Part shown: piece after piece, positions 30,219-39,650 of the stretch
Numbering within the stretch: the stretch's first letter is position 1
Layout of the letters: each line of letters starts with the position of its first letter
From: Lachnospiraceae bacterium
GTDB lineage: Bacteria; Bacillota; Clostridia; Lachnospirales; Lachnospiraceae
Length of the DNA stretch: 64,000 bases
NCBI GenBank assembly: GCA_016286035.1
Contig: JAEERY010000072.1
Coordinates: forward strand, 1 to 64,000
Direction: 5' to 3'
Made by a program: the position numbers and the translations under genes
The notes under the pieces: model-generated
The model's input: the letters and a program-made list of their open reading frames with translations, nothing else
Told to the model about the DNA's origin: nothing
Databases searched by the model: none

Positions 30219-32031
30219 AAATAATGAAAACAAAGAAAAAATAACAATCAGACGCCTGATAGGAAATGTTACTTACATGGTCAGATACGCCGCCAAATAT
30301 GACAGGCCGCTCATAATCCGCATAATCATCCTAAATGTACTGCTGTTAAGCGGAATGGCTGTAAATGATACATTTATCTTAAAAATGATAATAAACGGTC
30401 TTACGGGAAAGGCACGTTTTGAGGACATTGTCGTTATCCTTCTTATTTCACTGGTACTGGTCATGTGCCTTGAATGGATACATCAGCTGTTAAACGAGTG
30501 GGCCAAAGCAAAGCTTATCCCTTTAAGCGGAAGGATCCAGAGGGATCTTATAGAAAGAAACAGTCTGAAGGATCTGATCTATTACGATGATCCTCAAAAT
30601 TACGATAACTATACCATAGTAGCCAACAATGCCGATTATCTGATAGAACAGACCGTATTGCTTGTTAGCAAGATGCTTGGCGGTGCGATAGCGCTGATGA
30701 TAGCTGCCGCCATGATACTTACCATTAATCCAGTATTGGCCATATTCCCGATCTGTGGATTTATAGTCAATCTTATGACCAGGTTCAAGATAGAAAAGAT
30801 ACACTATGACTGGTTCCTTGAATATAAGATCGCTCTCAGAAAAGCGGATTATTCCAAAAAGGTATTCTATCAGCCGGAGTTTGCAAAAGAATGTAAACTC
30901 AACGATGTTAAAGAGCCTTTGAAAAAGCAGTTCGATGAAGCAATAGAGGAAGCAGCGAATGCGGGAAGAAAATACGGTCCTCCCCTTACATGGGTTTCAC
31001 TTATCAACTGGATATCCGTATTCACGGTATTCTCTTTCTTTGCGGTGCCTGCATACCTGGGATATCTTGCTTTAGTCATCAGATCGATCGCACTCGGAGA
31101 AGTTGCTTCAGCCAATAACGCAGCCAATATCGTCAGAAGAAATCTAAACGAAATCAATTACTGTCTTGTTGATTTTCAGGAGATCGGTCAGTATGGTGAC
31201 AAATTCATCAAGATGATGGAATACAAACCCAACATAGAGGTTGCAGACGGCCTCAAACCAAACAAAGGAGCAGAGGCACTTGAGCTTTCTCATGTATCTT
31301 TCCGTTATCCAAATACTGAACAGGATACTCTTAAAGATATCTCGATAAAGATCAATCCCGGTGAAAAGATCGCCATAGTCGGAGAAAACGGAGCCGGAAA
31401 AACAACATTTGTAAAGCTTCTGATGCGTCTTTACGATGTTACACAGGGAAGCATAAAATATGGCGATCATGATATCAGAGAGTACAATACTCATGAATAC
31501 CGGAAAAAGATCAGTGCCGTTTTCCAGGATTACAACATATATGCCGCAACTATAGCGGAAAATGTGCTTCTTAGAAAATATGATGAAAAAGATGAAAAGG
31601 ATGTTATCGCAGCACTGGATAAAGCGGACTTTACAAAGAAACTAAAGAAACTGCCGGATGGTATCAACACACAACTGACCAGAGAATTCAGTGATGACGG
31701 TACAAATCTTTCAGGCGGAGAAAGCCAGAAAATAGCCATTTCTAGAGTCTTTCTAAACAATGAAGACCGTGCAGTCTCAATACTTGATGAACCTTCATCG
31801 GCTCTTGATCCTGTGTCGGAGTATAAGTTGAACAAAAATCTCATTGATAATGCCGAAAATGACACGGTTATATTTATTTCTCATCGTCTGTCCACCACAC
31901 GAATGGCTGACAGGATATATCTGTTTGAAAAAGGATCTATCATTGAACAGGGTAATCACGAGCAGCTGATGGAGTTAAACGGAAGATACAGAGAAATGTT
32001 TGACAGACAGGCAAGGAATTATATTGTGTGA
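30211..32031 (+). CDS. ABC exporter half-transporter, second subunit
   Basis: A 606-residue partner with six helices and an ATPase domain (Walker A GENGAGKTT, signature LSGGESQK, Walker B VSILDEPSSALDP). GGAGG lies 6 nt before the ATG, which overlaps the preceding stop. Both subunits have a complete catalytic Glu after Walker B, so both sites may hydrolyse ATP. Confidence 0.92.
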   Translation: MAKNNENKEKITIRRLIGNVTYMVRYAAKYDRPLIIRIIILNVLLLSGMAVNDTFILKMIINGLTGKARFEDIVVILLISLVLVMCLEWIHQLLNEWAKAKLIPLSGRIQRDLIERNSLKDLIYYDDPQNYDNYTIVANNADYLIEQTVLLVSKMLGGAIALMIAAAMILTINPVLAIFPICGFIVNLMTRFKIEKIHYDWFLEYKIALRKADYSKKVFYQPEFAKECKLNDVKEPLKKQFDEAIEEAANAGRKYGPPLTWVSLINWISVFTVFSFFAVPAYLGYLALVIRSIALGEVASANNAANIVRRNLNEINYCLVDFQEIGQYGDKFIKMMEYKPNIEVADGLKPNKGAEALELSHVSFRYPNTEQDTLKDISIKINPGEKIAIVGENGAGKTTFVKLLMRLYDVTQGSIKYGDHDIREYNTHEYRKKISAVFQDYNIYAATIAENVLLRKYDEKDEKDVIAALDKADFTKKLKKLPDGINTQLTREFSDDGTNLSGGESQKIAISRVFLNNEDRAVSILDEPSSALDPVSEYKLNKNLIDNAENDTVIFISHRLSTTRMADRIYLFEKGSIIEQGNHEQLMELNGRYREMFDRQARNYIV

Positions 32032-32071
32032 TATACTGATTCTGTCACATTAATCACAGATTGGAATTAAT

Positions 32072-33487
32072 ATGAAAAGAACGGCAAAAGCCATTTTTTC
32101 AATCTTAATATCGATGATCATCACTACCAGCGTGCTTCCTTTTTGTTCTTATGCGGCTGAGCCGGACTTAGACGCAATGATCGAGGAGAGAAAAAACATC
32201 CCGATCGAAAGCAATTCTATTCCAAGCTGGCCCGTTGGTCCTCAGACCAATGCTCAGAGCGCTATACTTATAGAGGCAAAGACCGGTATCGTTCTTTATG
32301 AGAAAAACATACACGAGAAACTCTACCCGGCAAGTATCACAAAGATATTGACGGCTCTCATAGCATATGAACACTGTGACATGGATGAAGAAGTGACCTT
32401 CTCCCTCGAAGCGGTCTCATCAATAGACTGGCGATATGATGCAAACATGGGTATCAATGCCGGTGATAAGATTACCATGGAACAGGCACTTAACGGTATG
32501 CTGGTCGGATCTGCCAATGAAGCTGCATATGCGATAGCCGAACACGTTGCCGGCAGTGTTGAAGAGTTTGCCGATCTTATGAATGAGAAAGCAACTTCTC
32601 TTGGATGCACTGATTCCCATTTTGTGACACCTAACGGAATACATGATGAGAATCACTACACATCCGCACATGATATGGCTCTTATCGCTAAGGCATTCTT
32701 TTCAAACGATTACCTTGCAAAAATAGCGGGTACTTCGTCTTACAAGGTTCCTCAAACAGCCACGCAGCCAAATGATGAGATGATAGTATATGCAAAAAGC
32801 AAGCTTTTTCCCGGTAAGGAATATGCCTACGACGGACTGATCGGAACAAAAACCGGGTATACCGAGGCTGCAAGACAGACACTTGTAAGCTGTGCCGAAA
32901 AAGACGGCTTTAAACTGATAAGTGTGGTCATGAAAGATGAAGCCCCTTATCAGTATACCGATACGATCGAGCTGTTCAACTACGGTTTCAGCAACTTTGT
33001 CACATTTAAGATCGCAGACAAGGATCTCCGATATATAATATCCTCTTCAAATCTATTCGATACAAAGAATGATATTTTCGGGAGCAGTAATCCGATACTT
33101 GAGATCAATCCCCTGGATGAGATCATCCTGCCTGTAGGAACAGATCTCACAAATACCGAATCAAAAGTTATATATGATGATCTGAAAGATAACGAGATCG
33201 CAAGGATAAATTATTACTACTCAGGAACATATGTAGGAAATGCATCTGTCATTCCTTGCAAAAGTTTAGTGCAAACAGCCGGACTGGGTGATGATACCAT
33301 CAGTGATGAAGATGATGAGGACGGACCGTTATATATCAATATTTACAAACTTCTTGGCATCGTGATCTTATCTGCAGTTGTTCTTTCACTGTTTTTTGTA
33401 CTGATATCATTTATCAGAGGCGGAAAAAGAAGAAAAAAGAAGAAACCTTCTGTTAATAATGGCAAAAATCTGATAAAATTTAAGTAA
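32072..33487 (+). CDS. D-alanyl-D-alanine carboxypeptidase (PBP5/DacF type)
   Basis: A 471-residue penicillin-binding protein with a signal peptide (ends CSYA-AEP). The catalytic motifs are SITK (SxxK), SAN (SxN) and KTG in GTKTGYTEAARQ. A C-terminal transmembrane helix (ILSAVVLSLFFVLISF) with a basic tail replaces the usual amphipathic anchor. It trims the terminal D-Ala of peptidoglycan stem peptides at the outer face of the membrane. Confidence 0.94.
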   Translation: MKRTAKAIFSILISMIITTSVLPFCSYAAEPDLDAMIEERKNIPIESNSIPSWPVGPQTNAQSAILIEAKTGIVLYEKNIHEKLYPASITKILTALIAYEHCDMDEEVTFSLEAVSSIDWRYDANMGINAGDKITMEQALNGMLVGSANEAAYAIAEHVAGSVEEFADLMNEKATSLGCTDSHFVTPNGIHDENHYTSAHDMALIAKAFFSNDYLAKIAGTSSYKVPQTATQPNDEMIVYAKSKLFPGKEYAYDGLIGTKTGYTEAARQTLVSCAEKDGFKLISVVMKDEAPYQYTDTIELFNYGFSNFVTFKIADKDLRYIISSSNLFDTKNDIFGSSNPILEINPLDEIILPVGTDLTNTESKVIYDDLKDNEIARINYYYSGTYVGNASVIPCKSLVQTAGLGDDTISDEDDEDGPLYINIYKLLGIVILSAVVLSLFFVLISFIRGGKRRKKKKPSVNNGKNLIKFK

Positions 33488-33539
33488 TATACTAGTGATC
33501 ATGAATTGATCACAGAACGGATTACGGCAAGGAAAGGCC

Positions 33540-34481
33540 ATGAATTATATAATCTTTGACCTTGAATGGAATCAGGGGGTATCTCACGGAGAGAAAAGAG
33601 ATAAGAAAATGCCCCTTGAGATCGTGGAGATAGGTGCTGTCAAGCTTAATGAAGACAGAGAGATGATCAGTGAATTCTCTGAATTGATAAAACCCCAGAT
33701 CTACCACGAGATGCACAATATCACACGTAAGATCATACATATACAGATGGAAGAACTGGAAAAAGGCAAGCCTTTTGAAGAAGTTATGCCTGCCTTTTTG
33801 GATTGGTGTGGTGATGATTCGCTGTTTTGTACATGGGGTGCTCTTGATCTTTTAGAGCTTCAGCGCAATATGGCTTATTACGGTATGCCCCCACTTTCTG
33901 ACAGACCGATAAAGTTCTACGATATCCAGAAGCTTTTCAGTTTTGCTTATGAAGACGGTAAAAGCAGACGTGCCCTTGAATATGCCATCGATCTTTTGGA
34001 CATAAAGAAGGATATTCCCTTCCATAGAGCTTTTTCTGATGCATATTACACAGCAAAAGTTTTTGATAAGATCGAGGATCCCGCAGTCCTTGAAAGATTT
34101 TCATTTGATATATACACACCGCCGGAAAGCCGAGAAAAAGAGATCGAGGTGATTTTTTCCGACTATGCCAAGGTCATAACCAGGACATTCGAGGATAAAA
34201 AGAGCCTGATGTCTGCAAAAGATATCTGCCAGCCTGTTTGCTACAGGTGCAGAAGACGTCTTGCACGCAGATCAAAATGGTTCACTCCTAACGGAAAACA
34301 CTATTATTCCGTGGGTTACTGTTTCAAACACGGTTTTATGAAAAGTAAGCTTCGTATAAAAAGAGCTGAAAACGGTATGACATTTGCCGTGATAACCCAC
34401 AAGTTCATTAGCAAAGATGATAGAAAGCTTTTAATTGAATGGCGGGATGAGATAATCAAGAAGAAAGCAGTGAAGGTATGA
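33540..34481 (+). CDS. DEDD-family 3'-5' exonuclease (KapD/ERI-1 type)
   Basis: A 313-residue protein with a DEDDh exonuclease fold. Acidic residues are in IIFDLEWNQG, further ones in the middle, and the His/Asp pair is HRAFSDAYYT (about 160-170). The C-terminal part has a CYRCRRR segment and may bind nucleic acid. It probably trims RNA or DNA 3' ends. A hairpin overlapping the stop terminates the gene. Confidence 0.85.
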   Translation: MNYIIFDLEWNQGVSHGEKRDKKMPLEIVEIGAVKLNEDREMISEFSELIKPQIYHEMHNITRKIIHIQMEELEKGKPFEEVMPAFLDWCGDDSLFCTWGALDLLELQRNMAYYGMPPLSDRPIKFYDIQKLFSFAYEDGKSRRALEYAIDLLDIKKDIPFHRAFSDAYYTAKVFDKIEDPAVLERFSFDIYTPPESREKEIEVIFSDYAKVITRTFEDKKSLMSAKDICQPVCYRCRRRLARRSKWFTPNGKHYYSVGYCFKHGFMKSKLRIKRAENGMTFAVITHKFISKDDRKLLIEWRDEIIKKKAVKV

Positions 34482-34500
34482 AACCTTCACTGTTTTCTTT
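34470..34500. terminator. Bidirectional terminator between convergent genes
   Basis: CAGTGAAGGT and ACCTTCACTG with a 5-nt loop and a TTTTCTTT run. It serves the exonuclease gene and lies between it and the convergent 462-residue gene. Confidence 0.85.
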
Positions 34501-34502
34501 GT

Positions 34503-35891
34503 TTACTGCAAAAATTCATCCAGATTTTCCGGATAAATGATCCCCTTGTCTGTTTCCAACAATAATCTGTTATCTTTTGTTAAATATATATCTTCTATTT
34601 CAAAAGTACCAAGGCATCCGTATGGAAGAGTCTTTCGCTCCCCGCTATTCAGATCCATGATCACCATTAAAGGCAGATTCTTTTTATCTTTTACCATTTC
34701 ATGACCGGTACAAAGAACTATAACCTCACCTTTCTTAACTGATCTAAACCATCCCCTGAAACACTCAATTTTTCTTTTGTTTTTTGTTCTGACATTTAAA
34801 ACGATCAGTTGTTGCATCTGGATCTCACTTGAACGGGAAAACTGTTTCGGTTCGGCAAATGCCACTTCTTCATCATTTATTACAAATACGCGCTCCGGTC
34901 CGTGAGCTGATGATTCCATCTTAAAAATGCATTTATTAAAACCTTCTTTTTTAAACAATCCGCCCTTTGTCCACTGATAGATCTTTCCCTGTATCAAAAT
35001 AAACAATGATCCGTTCAGAATAAAAAAACACGTCGTCAGACTGTAGTCTATGGGAAATTCCAATATTGTCACCAGTTCTGATCCACCGTTTTTAGCATCT
35101 TTTATTACAAAAACCCTGTTAACGGTTGCCAGAAACAGGTCATTCCCATACCATATACAGTCGCACATGTGACTTATGGAAGGATGATCCTTATCACTTT
35201 CAAGAGTACATATGACTTTCCATTTATTGATATCTTCAAGTTTGTCTCCAACAGCGATATATGATGTATGATCTGTGAGTCCGCTGCTTGCCGATCTTCT
35301 TTCCGGATTCATAAAGACAGCAGCGTACTGACCTTCTTTTCCTGTAAGACACTGTATTATCTTTGAAACAGACTGAATAATAACAGGTTGAGGATCAAAA
35401 TAGAAAACATCGGCTTTGTTATCAGACAGAGTATCGGTATAATAAATCCCATCAACAGAAGATCGTAATATAAATTTCTCTTCATCCCATTTGATCACGT
35501 TTCCTTTTATCTGCTTGCCAAAATCTATTCTTTTTGCCGGACTGCCCGCTTTTTTTCTGGGCTGGAGCATACACTTTGTTTTCTTTTTTAATTCCTTCAT
35601 TTTATCAACAAAGTCTGCTTCCTCATCCGTTGATATTATGGACATCACATATGAATCACTGTCTTCTTCTATGGTATAGAGCAAATGTGAAGTCGTGGAA
35701 ATCTCCTGTCCCAAAGCCTTTATTATATCCAAGGTCTGTTCCATAGCATAACTTTGTGCAAGTGACTGCATCTCTTTGGAATCTAGTTCCGGAATTTCTT
35801 CTCCAAATACTTCACAAAGTGCATATAAAATATCTTCGCTCTCAGATTTATAGTCCACCTCAGCGATTTTGTAATTTCCTATTTTTTCCAT
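34503..35891 (-). CDS. Hypothetical protein, repeat-rich, possibly beta-propeller-like
   Basis: A 462-residue soluble protein without signal peptide. From about residue 150 on it shows recurring beta-rich segments with aromatic/Gly pairs (KFILRSSVDGIYYTD, DCIWYGNDLFLATVN, NGSLFILIQGKIYQW), which suggests a propeller. The first 140 residues look helical. I do not recognise a family. It lies 8 nt downstream of the APH-like gene. Confidence 0.7.
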   Translation of the reverse strand: MEKIGNYKIAEVDYKSESEDILYALCEVFGEEIPELDSKEMQSLAQSYAMEQTLDIIKALGQEISTTSHLLYTIEEDSDSYVMSIISTDEEADFVDKMKELKKKTKCMLQPRKKAGSPAKRIDFGKQIKGNVIKWDEEKFILRSSVDGIYYTDTLSDNKADVFYFDPQPVIIQSVSKIIQCLTGKEGQYAAVFMNPERRSASSGLTDHTSYIAVGDKLEDINKWKVICTLESDKDHPSISHMCDCIWYGNDLFLATVNRVFVIKDAKNGGSELVTILEFPIDYSLTTCFFILNGSLFILIQGKIYQWTKGGLFKKEGFNKCIFKMESSAHGPERVFVINDEEVAFAEPKQFSRSSEIQMQQLIVLNVRTKNKRKIECFRGWFRSVKKGEVIVLCTGHEMVKDKKNLPLMVIMDLNSGERKTLPYGCLGTFEIEDIYLTKDNRLLLETDKGIIYPENLDEFLQ

Positions 35892-35899
35892 ATTATTCC

Positions 35900-36697
35900 C
35901 TAAAACAATTCATCCAACAGTATATAATATCTTATCTTATCCATATCAGGTTCTATTCCCAGTGCCTCAAAAAGCATGGATGATCTGACATCAGGATATA
36001 CCTTTCCGCCATAAGTACCTTCAGCATTCCATCTTAAGCTTCTGTAACACAAAGCTATATCTTTCCACTTATCACCGACCCCGATATCGTTAAGGTCTAT
36101 AAATCCGCTTATTTTCTCACCGTCTATAAAAATATTCGGAAGGCAGAGATCACCATGTGACAATACCGGTTCATAATCAGGTTTGTTTTCGAAAAGCCAA
36201 TTCAGAAGTTCTTTCGGATCTTTAAAGCCTCCCGCACCGAAAGTATTCGGCTCCACATTTTCCATATCTATAAGATTATTCTCAACCCGAAACTTGGCTT
36301 CCTCCAATTCAGAATCCAGACTTCTGATTCGCGGACAGTCACAAATATCCACAGTCCAAAGCATTTTTATTGCTTCCGCCAGCCTTTTTGTAAGTATCTC
36401 AGGCTGTGACATGAACTCTTCATTGCAGCTCATCTTTCCGGTTATTCTGCTCATAAGCAAATATTGATATACAGAATCCTCTTCATAGCAAACAACCTTA
36501 GGAACCGGCAATTTCCCTTCAAGCCATCGCATCATCCTTACAGTCTCATTGTTTTTATCGCTTCTATTCTCGATCTTTAGCACATAATCATCAAAAACCA
36601 GGACCTTTGCTTTTGACATTCCTACATTATTGGATGTGTATTCTTTTCCCGATATGATATTTTTGATATTATTCGGCAAAACCGGTTCTTTAAGCAT
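35900..36697 (-). CDS. APH(3')-like aminoglycoside phosphotransferase family kinase
   Basis: A 265-residue kinase-like protein. The Brenner motif is LSHGDLCLPNIFIDG and the metal-binding Asp lies in GFIDLNDIGVGDKWKDIAL, matching the APH(3') family pattern. True APH(3') enzymes phosphorylate kanamycin-type drugs, but chromosomal relatives often act on other small molecules. The ATG follows AAGG and the HD hydrolase stop. Resistance is not established. Confidence 0.82.
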   Translation of the reverse strand: MLKEPVLPNNIKNIISGKEYTSNNVGMSKAKVLVFDDYVLKIENRSDKNNETVRMMRWLEGKLPVPKVVCYEEDSVYQYLLMSRITGKMSCNEEFMSQPEILTKRLAEAIKMLWTVDICDCPRIRSLDSELEEAKFRVENNLIDMENVEPNTFGAGGFKDPKELLNWLFENKPDYEPVLSHGDLCLPNIFIDGEKISGFIDLNDIGVGDKWKDIALCYRSLRWNAEGTYGGKVYPDVRSSMLFEALGIEPDMDKIRYYILLDELF

Positions 36698-36699
36698 CA

Positions 36700-37263
36700 C
36701 TATATACCTTTTTTGATCTTTTCCATTGTATCCTTAAGAATCTCTTCTCTTAATTCAGTGAGCCATTCAGAAAATCCGACCACATCAAATGCATATGTTT
36801 TGTTAAGCTCGTATTCATTTTCAGACCATGTGGATATCGGTGATTCGTTATGCTGGATAAGCGCCTCAAGTTTATCGAGTGCCTTATAAATCTTGGCCTC
36901 TTTTGTTTCCAAAGCCTCCATTTCTTTATACAGATCGATCATATCATCCGATATTTCCTTTGGCAGGGATAAAACCCAGTCAGTAAGCAGATCATCCTCT
37001 ATCTTTCTGTCATTTTCTGTTTTTACGAAAGTCGGGATGTCTCCGGTAAAGCATTCTCCAAGATCATGTATCAGACACATGGCCATCACCCTGTCGATAT
37101 CAACATCATCAAACTCGTGTCTTAACAAAAAAGCCATCAGCGAAATTCTCCAGCTGTGTTCCGCAACACTTTCCGTTCGACCTTTAGTTGTAGTGCAGTG
37201 CCTGGGAGTATCCTTTAATCTCTCCGCGACATGCAAAATTTCCAAATACTGTCTTGCATCCAT
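36700..37263 (-). CDS. HD-domain hydrolase (YfbR-like)
   Basis: A 187-residue protein with metal ligands in AEHSWRISLM, CLIHDLGECF and a distal Asp. The length matches the 5'-nucleotidase YfbR group. It probably hydrolyses nucleoside monophosphates or related compounds. Coupled to the APH-like gene by a 2-nt gap. Confidence 0.85.
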   Translation of the reverse strand: MDARQYLEILHVAERLKDTPRHCTTTKGRTESVAEHSWRISLMAFLLRHEFDDVDIDRVMAMCLIHDLGECFTGDIPTFVKTENDRKIEDDLLTDWVLSLPKEISDDMIDLYKEMEALETKEAKIYKALDKLEALIQHNESPISTWSENEYELNKTYAFDVVGFSEWLTELREEILKDTMEKIKKGI

Positions 37264-37287
37264 GTTGTTCCCTCAGTAATACAATGT

Positions 37288-37650
37288 TTATTCCTTATAA
37301 GCTATTGCGTCTATCTGGAATCTGATCCCTTCTCTTATAAAATCTGATGTATAAGCCTTTCTTGTCGGATATTTTCCATTAAATCTGCTTCTTAATACGT
37401 CAGCAAGATAATTCAAATCCTCGATATCCTTAAAAAGACAATCCATCTTGACCACGGATTCAAGTGTCAGCCCCACCATTTTCAAACGGTTTTCAAGCAC
37501 ATCGATCGCTCCGTTGATCTGATCTGTAATCGATTTACCTTCATTGGCCATGCAATAACCTATGAAAACATAGTCTCCGGCTTCTATTACAGTTGAATCT
37601 GCCCAAAACTCATCAATTTCAACTCTTTTTATATCTGACATATAAAACCT
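37288..37650 (-). CDS. RidA/YjgF family protein
   Basis: A 120-residue trimeric-type protein. The conserved C-terminal RKAYTSDFIREGIRFQIDAIAY and the central SVVKMDCLFKDIEDL fit the family, though the conserved Arg region is altered (PTRKAYTS). RidA proteins deaminate reactive imines. GGAGG precedes the start. Confidence 0.85.
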   Translation of the reverse strand, partial: RFYMSDIKRVEIDEFWADSTVIEAGDYVFIGYCMANEGKSITDQINGAIDVLENRLKMVGLTLESVVKMDCLFKDIEDLNYLADVLRSRFNGKYPTRKAYTSDFIREGIRFQIDAIAYKE

Positions 37651-37666
37651 CCGTTTATATACCCTT

Positions 37667-38176
37667 TTATAACTTCCAGATACCCTTATAGATATCACAA
37701 TTTTCTCCCTGATAATCGCCCATTCCTTCAAAAACGGTTTCAAAACCGCATTTTTTTAGGACATGCTTGGAGGCAACGTTTTCACTTAAGCAGATTCCGT
37801 GAATCTCATTTGTTCCAACTTCCTTAGCCACAACAGGCATGAAAGCTTTAACCGCTTCTGTCGCATATCCGTTTTTGGTGTACTTTTTTGCTATATGGTA
37901 ACCAATCTCCCAGATCCCGTCATCCATAGGCACCATTTGAACATATCCTATATTCTCATTTTCTTTTTTAGTGATCACCGGATATACCAAAGGGCCGGTT
38001 GTATTGCCATATTGAGACATCAAAAATTCTATGGTTTCCGCTGCTTCATCTATTGTTTCAAATACTTCATCAGGAACAAATCTTCTGTTATCCTCATCCA
38101 GGGAATTAATATGGACATCCTTTGCCATATCCATCGTAAACTCTGTAATTATCAGTCTGTCTGTTTCAATCTTCAT
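37667..38176 (-). CDS. GNAT-family N-acetyltransferase (RimJ/RimL type)
   Basis: A 169-residue acetyltransferase starting MKIETDRLIITEF, with the acetyl-CoA region GYHIAKKYTKNGYATEA and the C-terminal ASKHVLKKCGFETV. It follows AAAAGGAG. The substrate may be a protein N-terminus or a small amine. Confidence 0.9.
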   Translation of the reverse strand: MKIETDRLIITEFTMDMAKDVHINSLDEDNRRFVPDEVFETIDEAAETIEFLMSQYGNTTGPLVYPVITKKENENIGYVQMVPMDDGIWEIGYHIAKKYTKNGYATEAVKAFMPVVAKEVGTNEIHGICLSENVASKHVLKKCGFETVFEGMGDYQGENCDIYKGIWKL

Positions 38177-38210
38177 ATTCTTTTTCTCCTTTTGTACCAC
38201 AATTATACCA

Positions 38211-38253
38211 AATAAAAACTCCGATGTATCGCAGTTTAACACATCGGAGTATC
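38211..38253. terminator. Terminator hairpin upstream of the GNAT gene
   Basis: ACTCCGATGT and ACATCGGAGT arms flank a 13-nt loop, with a T-rich tail on the minus strand. It ends the small membrane-protein gene at 38294. Confidence 0.8.
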
Positions 38254-38293
38254 TTAAATAATATATCACTCTGTTTTTCACATTTATAACAGT

Positions 38294-38494
38294 TTACTGC
38301 TCTGAATCTTTTTTCCAAAAACACTTTTTTCTGCAGCTGAAAAAATTTGCTACGGCTACAAAAGCAAGGCCCATAGTTAAGTATGACTGTGAGTCCTCAC
38401 CTGTTCTCATCGATAAAATAATAAAGATCAAACCTGCAAGCGCAAAACACATTCTTGTTACCGTAAAATCCCTCTTTTCTCTTAATTTCATCAT
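38294..38494 (-). CDS. Small membrane protein (66 aa)
   Basis: GGAGG lies 5 nt before the ATG. The protein has two hydrophobic segments (CFALAGLIFIILS and YLTMGLAFVAVANFF) and a basic, Cys-containing tail (CRKKCFWKK). No family recognised. Confidence 0.65.
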   Translation of the reverse strand: MMKLREKRDFTVTRMCFALAGLIFIILSMRTGEDSQSYLTMGLAFVAVANFFSCRKKCFWKKDSEQ

Positions 38495-38633
38495 TGTATC
38501 CTCCTGTGATCTGTTTTCTGATGCACGTCTCGCATCGCTTGTTTCTGATCAAATCGTATATCCAAACAGCACCGTTTAAAAGGACACAAAACGAGCAAAT
38601 AATCATTTTTTCAAATGTGACATACCTTGTCCT

Positions 38634-38664
38634 ACAAAAAAAAGAAGCCGAAAACCGGCTTCTT
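38634..38664 (-). terminator. Terminator of tRNA-Arg
   Basis: AAGAAGCCG and CGGCTTCTT form a tight hairpin with a run of T on the minus strand, immediately after the tRNA 3' end. Confidence 0.88.
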
Positions 38665-38666
38665 AA

Positions 38667-38738
38667 CGTTCCCGACGGGAATCGAACCCATAGCTAGCGC
38701 TTAGGAGGCGCTTGTTTTATCCGTTAAACTACGAGAAC
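38667..38738 (-). tRNA. tRNA-Arg (anticodon CCU)
   Basis: The stem AGCGC/GCGCT holds CTCCTAA with anticodon CCT. Acceptor GTTCTCG pairs with CGGGAAC; T-loop TTCGATT; discriminator G; no CCA. A single tRNA gene between a DUF3881 gene and a terminator, structurally canonical compared with the array. Confidence 0.95.
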
Positions 38739-38748
38739 GTAAAATCTA

Positions 38749-39639
38749 TTACAAAGGATAATTGATATATCCCTGTAACCATATGATACCTTTGAATCGT
38801 CTGCCGACTGCAGGTTCTCCGTAAAGGTCTTTTTCATTGATACAAAGATCAAATGTAAGCTCATTACAAAGCAATTTCATCCTGTAAAGTTCTTCATTTG
38901 TGATAGTATTGCTTATTTTCTCACATTCTAAAATCTCTGCAAGTATGGAATACTGATCGCATTCAACACCATAGGGCATAAAATATGTATCCACTATGGT
39001 ATATACATCCTCTTTCTGAATTCTTTTGGTCAGCGTAGAGTACATGTCCATATCATCAAGCGTTAAGCTTTCTATGGCGTCTTCATCACCGTTTCTGGCT
39101 GCCTGCATAAGCTGGTAGCGACTGTTCTTCTTACGGTCCGCTCTTTCCATAACACGCTTGTCTTTTTTTATGGGCATCATTATATTACCACAAATCGACA
39201 GCGCTGACAAAGTCAAAGTTGTACCTTTTACAGGCAAATTGTCAGTATTTTTTGCACGGATATAAGGAATGATGTTCTGCAAATAAAAGATCAGTGTGAT
39301 ACCCATGTTTATATCATCACATACTCCTGCATAGCTTTCCTTATCCGCATGTCTCTCGATAGTGATATCCTCAGATGTTGTTATGCCTGTTCCCCTGAGA
39401 TATGGATATGAATATTCATAAGTAAATGTATTACTGTCATCATATTCTCCACAGACGGTGAGTCCTACTCCCGGAGCAAATTCCTTGCTTAAGATAGCAA
39501 GCATAGTGTCATCTGTATTTGATGTGTATGATCTCTCAGTTGAATCATTTATACACATCATGACCAGTTTATTAAAATCTTTTCTGTTTTTTATCTGTGA
39601 GAATCCAATTGCCGCTAGATATTTATGCAAAAGGTTCAC
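38749..39639 (-). CDS. DUF3881 family protein
   Basis: A 296-residue soluble protein starting MNLLHKYLAAIGFSQIKNRK. It matches my memory of the DUF3881 family that accompanies serS in Lachnospiraceae; function unknown. It lies 11 nt after serS. Confidence 0.75.
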   Translation of the reverse strand: MNLLHKYLAAIGFSQIKNRKDFNKLVMMCINDSTERSYTSNTDDTMLAILSKEFAPGVGLTVCGEYDDSNTFTYEYSYPYLRGTGITTSEDITIERHADKESYAGVCDDINMGITLIFYLQNIIPYIRAKNTDNLPVKGTTLTLSALSICGNIMMPIKKDKRVMERADRKKNSRYQLMQAARNGDEDAIESLTLDDMDMYSTLTKRIQKEDVYTIVDTYFMPYGVECDQYSILAEILECEKISNTITNEELYRMKLLCNELTFDLCINEKDLYGEPAVGRRFKGIIWLQGYINYPL

Positions 39640-39650
39640 CTCTTCTCATA

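Noticed and set aside
38397-38606. 69-codon minus-strand frame overlapping the 66-residue membrane protein
   Set aside because: It has no clear SD and overlaps a better-supported gene by about 100 nt.
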